8,174 bases of DNA, from assembly GCA_009774615.1 (NCBI GenBank), contig VSOC01000153.1:1-8174 (forward strand), in the 5' to 3' direction. Position numbers and translations under genes: made by a program. Positions 5,858-8,174 of the stretch are shown in pieces (position 1 is the first letter of the stretch; every line of letters starts with the position of its first letter). Source of the stretch: Lachnospiraceae bacterium. Its GTDB lineage: Bacteria > Bacillota > Clostridia > Lachnospirales > Lachnospiraceae. The notes below the pieces were generated by a model that was not told where the DNA came from, searched no databases, and saw only the letters and a program-made list of their open reading frames with translations.

Positions 5858-7081
5858 TTACTCCTTTTCAACTTCTTCATAGTAAGTATCTGGATATTCG
5901 GGCCGGAATAACTCATTGGCCCACATAAAGGTAATTAATTTTTCCGTTTTTGAAAGATTAATGATATTGTGGGTGTAACCTGGAAGCATATGAACGGCTT
6001 CTATTTTATCTCCGGAAACCTCAAACTCGATTACCGGATATGGATTGCCGTGTTCATCCGTTCCTATTCTTCTTTCCTGAATCAGTCCGTGTCCTGCTAC
6101 AACAATAAAAAACTCCCATTTGCTGTTGTGCCAGTGCTGGCCTTTCGTAACACCGGGTTCGCTGATATTCACCGAAAACTGGCCATGTGCATCTGTTTTT
6201 AATAATTCGGTAAAGCTTCCACGATGATCAATATTCATTTTTAAAGGAAAACATACTTTTTCTTTAGGTAAATAGGAAAGATATGTAGAATATAATTTTT
6301 TTGCAAATGAATACGTTTTTAGTTCTGGAAGAATTAAGGATTTTGGTTGTTCTTTAAAGCAATATAATAAATCGGCTATCTCTCCTAATGTGACCTTATG
6401 GGTAGTTGGAATATAACAATATTGTCCACGTTCGGATGGCAGAAGTGTTAGTCCTTGGTAATCACAGCGATTGACATTTCCAATTAAGCTATCCAACAAT
6501 CCGTCAATTAAATCATCAATATAAAGGAATTCTAATTCTGTAGCTGCATCATTTACTTGAATAGGTAAATCATGGGCAATATTATAACAAAATGTTGCTA
6601 CTACACTGTTATAATTTGGGCGGCACCATTTGCCAAAAAGATTAGGGAAGCGATAGATGAATACTTTTGCTCCTGTTTCCTTTTCATAGTCAAAGAATAG
6701 TTGTTCCCCGGCTAATTTTGATTTTCCGTAGTCGGAATTAGAATATTGATTTATCAAAGAAGCTTGGATGGAACTGGAAAGCATTAGCGGACAGGTGTTA
6801 GAATATTTTTTTAAGGTGGTTAATAATGTATTGGAAAAATCGCAGTTGCCTTTGATAAACTCTTCCCTGTTTTTCGGACGATTGACACCAGCCAGGTGAA
6901 ATACAAAATCAGCTTTTGAACAAAAGGCTTCGAATAAATCTGGAGATGTATGGATATCATATTCAAAAATTTCTTCAATAGGAAAAGAATATTTCTTGTT
7001 TTTTCCTTGTTTAATCGTTTTAAGATTTTCCACCAGATTTTTCCCGACAAACCCTTCTGCACCAGTAACTAAAATATTCAT
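5858..7081 (-). CDS. capF: CapF/FnlB: bifunctional 3-epimerase and 4-reductase of UDP-L-FucNAc synthesis
   Basis: It acts on the keto sugar made by CapE. In the Staphylococcus homologue the C-terminal cupin domain epimerises C3 and the N-terminal SDR domain reduces C4 with NADPH, giving UDP-2-acetamido-2,6-dideoxy-L-talose. Both domains are complete here. The SDR domain (1 to about 275) has GAEGFVG (7-13), HLAGVNRP (62-69), SSSIQAS (102-108), YGKSK (Y118, K122) and the family stretch FPNLFGKWC (145-153). The cupin domain (about 280-407) has DHRGSFTELLKT (285-296) and metal ligands H316, H318, E323 and H371 (HWH, WEFF, YTHNI). Length is 407 against about 369 in S. aureus; the extra residues fall in small loops near 108-115, 200-225 and 340-350. 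It starts 3 bases after the capE stop, with its ribosome site (GGGGAAA) inside the end of capE, so the two are probably translationally coupled. Confidence 0.95.
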   Translation of the reverse strand: MNILVTGAEGFVGKNLVENLKTIKQGKNKKYSFPIEEIFEYDIHTSPDLFEAFCSKADFVFHLAGVNRPKNREEFIKGNCDFSNTLLTTLKKYSNTCPLMLSSSIQASLINQYSNSDYGKSKLAGEQLFFDYEKETGAKVFIYRFPNLFGKWCRPNYNSVVATFCYNIAHDLPIQVNDAATELEFLYIDDLIDGLLDSLIGNVNRCDYQGLTLLPSERGQYCYIPTTHKVTLGEIADLLYCFKEQPKSLILPELKTYSFAKKLYSTYLSYLPKEKVCFPLKMNIDHRGSFTELLKTDAHGQFSVNISEPGVTKGQHWHNSKWEFFIVVAGHGLIQERRIGTDEHGNPYPVIEFEVSGDKIEAVHMLPGYTHNIINLSKTEKLITFMWANELFRPEYPDTYYEEVEKE

Positions 7082-7084
7082 GAA

Positions 7085-8128
7085 TTATTTCCCCATAGCT
7101 TTTAATTGATTTTGCACATAATCAGTAGTTAATATTTTCTTGACCGTTTCTTCTACATTTAAAAGATTTGTATTATGACTGGTGTAGGAATCATCAGCTT
7201 CTGTACGAACACGCCCTTTGACCACAAATTTATCATAATTTAAGTCCCGGCTGTCTGCAGCAATACGGAAATAATTTCCCATGTCCTCCGCTCGAAGCCG
7301 TTCTTCTTTTGTCATCAGTGTTTCATATAATTTTTCCCCATGGCGCGTGCCAATGACATGGGTTCCGGTATCTCCAAATAATTCCTGCACAGCTTTTGCT
7401 AAAGTTCCTATCGTCGAAGCATCCGCTTTCTGAATAAACAAGTCACCAGGAGAAGCGTGTTCAAACGCAAATTTAACAAGATCCACCGCTTCATCCAGAT
7501 TCATCAGAAAACGGGTCATATCTGGATTGGTTATTGTGATAGGATGTCCGGATTTTATTTGATCAATAAAAAGAGGAATTACGCTTCCCCGGCTGCACAT
7601 TACATTTCCATAACGAGTACAGCAGATCACCGTATTTCCTCTTTCTGCCGCCACACGGGCATTGGCAAAAATCACATGTTCCATCATTGCCTTGGATATT
7701 CCCATGGCATTTATAGGATAGGCTGCTTTATCTGTAGAAAGACAGACTACACGCTTAACTCCGCTTTCTATCGCTGCGTGGAGCATGTTGTCGGTTCCCT
7801 CAACATTTGTTCGCACGGCCTCCATGGGAAAGAATTCACAGGAGGGAACCTGCTTTAATGCGGCGGCATGGAATATGTAGTCAACACCAGGCATGGCATC
7901 TTTTAGGGATTGGATATTGCGCACATCGCCGATGTAGAATTTTACTTTGTTTGCGGCTTCTGGAAAATGAAGCTGTAAATCGTGCCGCATATCATCCTGC
8001 TTTTTTTCATCACGGGAGAAAATGCGGATTTCTTTGATGTCTGTGTTTAAAAAATGTTTTAGGACGGTATGGCCGAAAGAGCCGGTGCCGCCGGTTATCA
8101 TTAAGGTTTTATGTTTGAATGAAGACAT
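7085..8128 (-). CDS. capE: CapE/FnlA: UDP-GlcNAc 4,6-dehydratase (5-inverting)
   Basis: This is the first enzyme of UDP-L-FucNAc synthesis. It removes water across C4-C6 of UDP-GlcNAc and inverts C5, giving the L-arabino 4-keto sugar used by CapF. The sequence follows Staphylococcus CapE closely from end to end: NADP-binding GGTGSFG (13-19), SRDEKKQDD (38-46), HAAALKQVPSCEFFP (87-101), the active-site STDKAAYPINAMGISK (131-146), TRYGNVMCSRGSV (171-183), TRHGEKLYETL (261-271) and ADSRDLNY (291-298). The usual SDR YxxxK is MxxxK here (M142, K146), as in the 5-inverting subgroup; D133 and K134 are present. Length (347) is normal. AAGGAG (8136-8141), 7 bases from the ATG, fixes the start. It heads capE-capF-capG within the window; only 46 bases lie upstream, so its promoter and any earlier operon genes are not visible. 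Confidence 0.96.
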   Translation of the reverse strand: MSSFKHKTLMITGGTGSFGHTVLKHFLNTDIKEIRIFSRDEKKQDDMRHDLQLHFPEAANKVKFYIGDVRNIQSLKDAMPGVDYIFHAAALKQVPSCEFFPMEAVRTNVEGTDNMLHAAIESGVKRVVCLSTDKAAYPINAMGISKAMMEHVIFANARVAAERGNTVICCTRYGNVMCSRGSVIPLFIDQIKSGHPITITNPDMTRFLMNLDEAVDLVKFAFEHASPGDLFIQKADASTIGTLAKAVQELFGDTGTHVIGTRHGEKLYETLMTKEERLRAEDMGNYFRIAADSRDLNYDKFVVKGRVRTEADDSYTSHNTNLLNVEETVKKILTTDYVQNQLKAMGK

Positions 8129-8135
8129 TGGGATT

Positions 8136-8141
8136 CTCCTT
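8136..8141 (-). promoter_or_regulatory. Ribosome binding site of capE
   Basis: AAGGAG on the minus strand is 7 bases from the ATG at 8128, a near-ideal site. The sequence further upstream to the window edge is AT-rich and shows no convincing -35/-10 pair, so it is not clear whether capE is the first gene of the operon. Confidence 0.8.
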
Positions 8142-8174
8142 AATTTATTTCTAAAGAGTTTAAAAAGTCCTTAT

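Noticed and set aside
7457..7858. 133-codon frame on the plus strand opposite capE
   Set aside because: It mirrors a highly conserved CapE segment; its His/Cys/Ile-rich translation is typical of an antisense shadow.

Overview
The window carries two nucleotide-sugar gene sets of a surface polysaccharide (capsule or exopolysaccharide) locus, with a gene for a secreted transglutaminase-like protein between them. Low to moderate GC, AT-rich spacers, strong AGGAG-type ribosome binding sites and very close resemblance to Streptococcus HasB and Staphylococcus CapE/CapF/CapG point to a member of the Bacillota. I cannot fix the class from sequence alone.

Left arm, plus strand (about 1-3087). The tail of an unidentified upstream frame ends at 83. 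An AT-rich 289-base spacer follows, holding two identical copies of the perfect-armed palindrome GTTATTTTAAATAAC. Next comes a UDP-glucose 6-dehydrogenase (373-1857) that carries an N-terminal Cro/C1-type helix-turn-helix DNA-binding domain, and then a UDP-glucuronate 4-epimerase (1944-3047). Together the two enzymes would convert UDP-glucose to UDP-glucuronate and then to UDP-galacturonate.

Middle, minus strand (4453-3117). A signal-peptide protein with a C-H-D transglutaminase-like catalytic set has its own good promoter (-35 TTGTAA, 17-base spacer, -10 TATACT) and ends at a hairpin in the convergent spacer. The correct start is at 4349, not at an upstream in-frame ATG at 4436.

Right arm, minus strand (8128-4661). 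Three tightly packed genes, capE-capF-capG (fnlA-fnlB-fnlC type), encode the full route from UDP-GlcNAc to UDP-N-acetyl-L-fucosamine. Gaps are 3 and 6 bases, and the capF and capG ribosome sites overlap the preceding coding sequence. The operon may continue upstream beyond the right edge. No glycosyltransferase, flippase or polymerase lies in the window, so the polymer itself is not identified.

The most interesting point is the left arm. A complete nucleotide-sugar dehydrogenase is fused to a DNA-binding domain, and a repeated palindrome sits just upstream of its own gene. This suggests an enzyme that also controls its own operon, perhaps in response to UDP-glucose, UDP-glucuronate or NAD(H). 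The fusion and the palindromes are seen directly; the regulatory role is inference.
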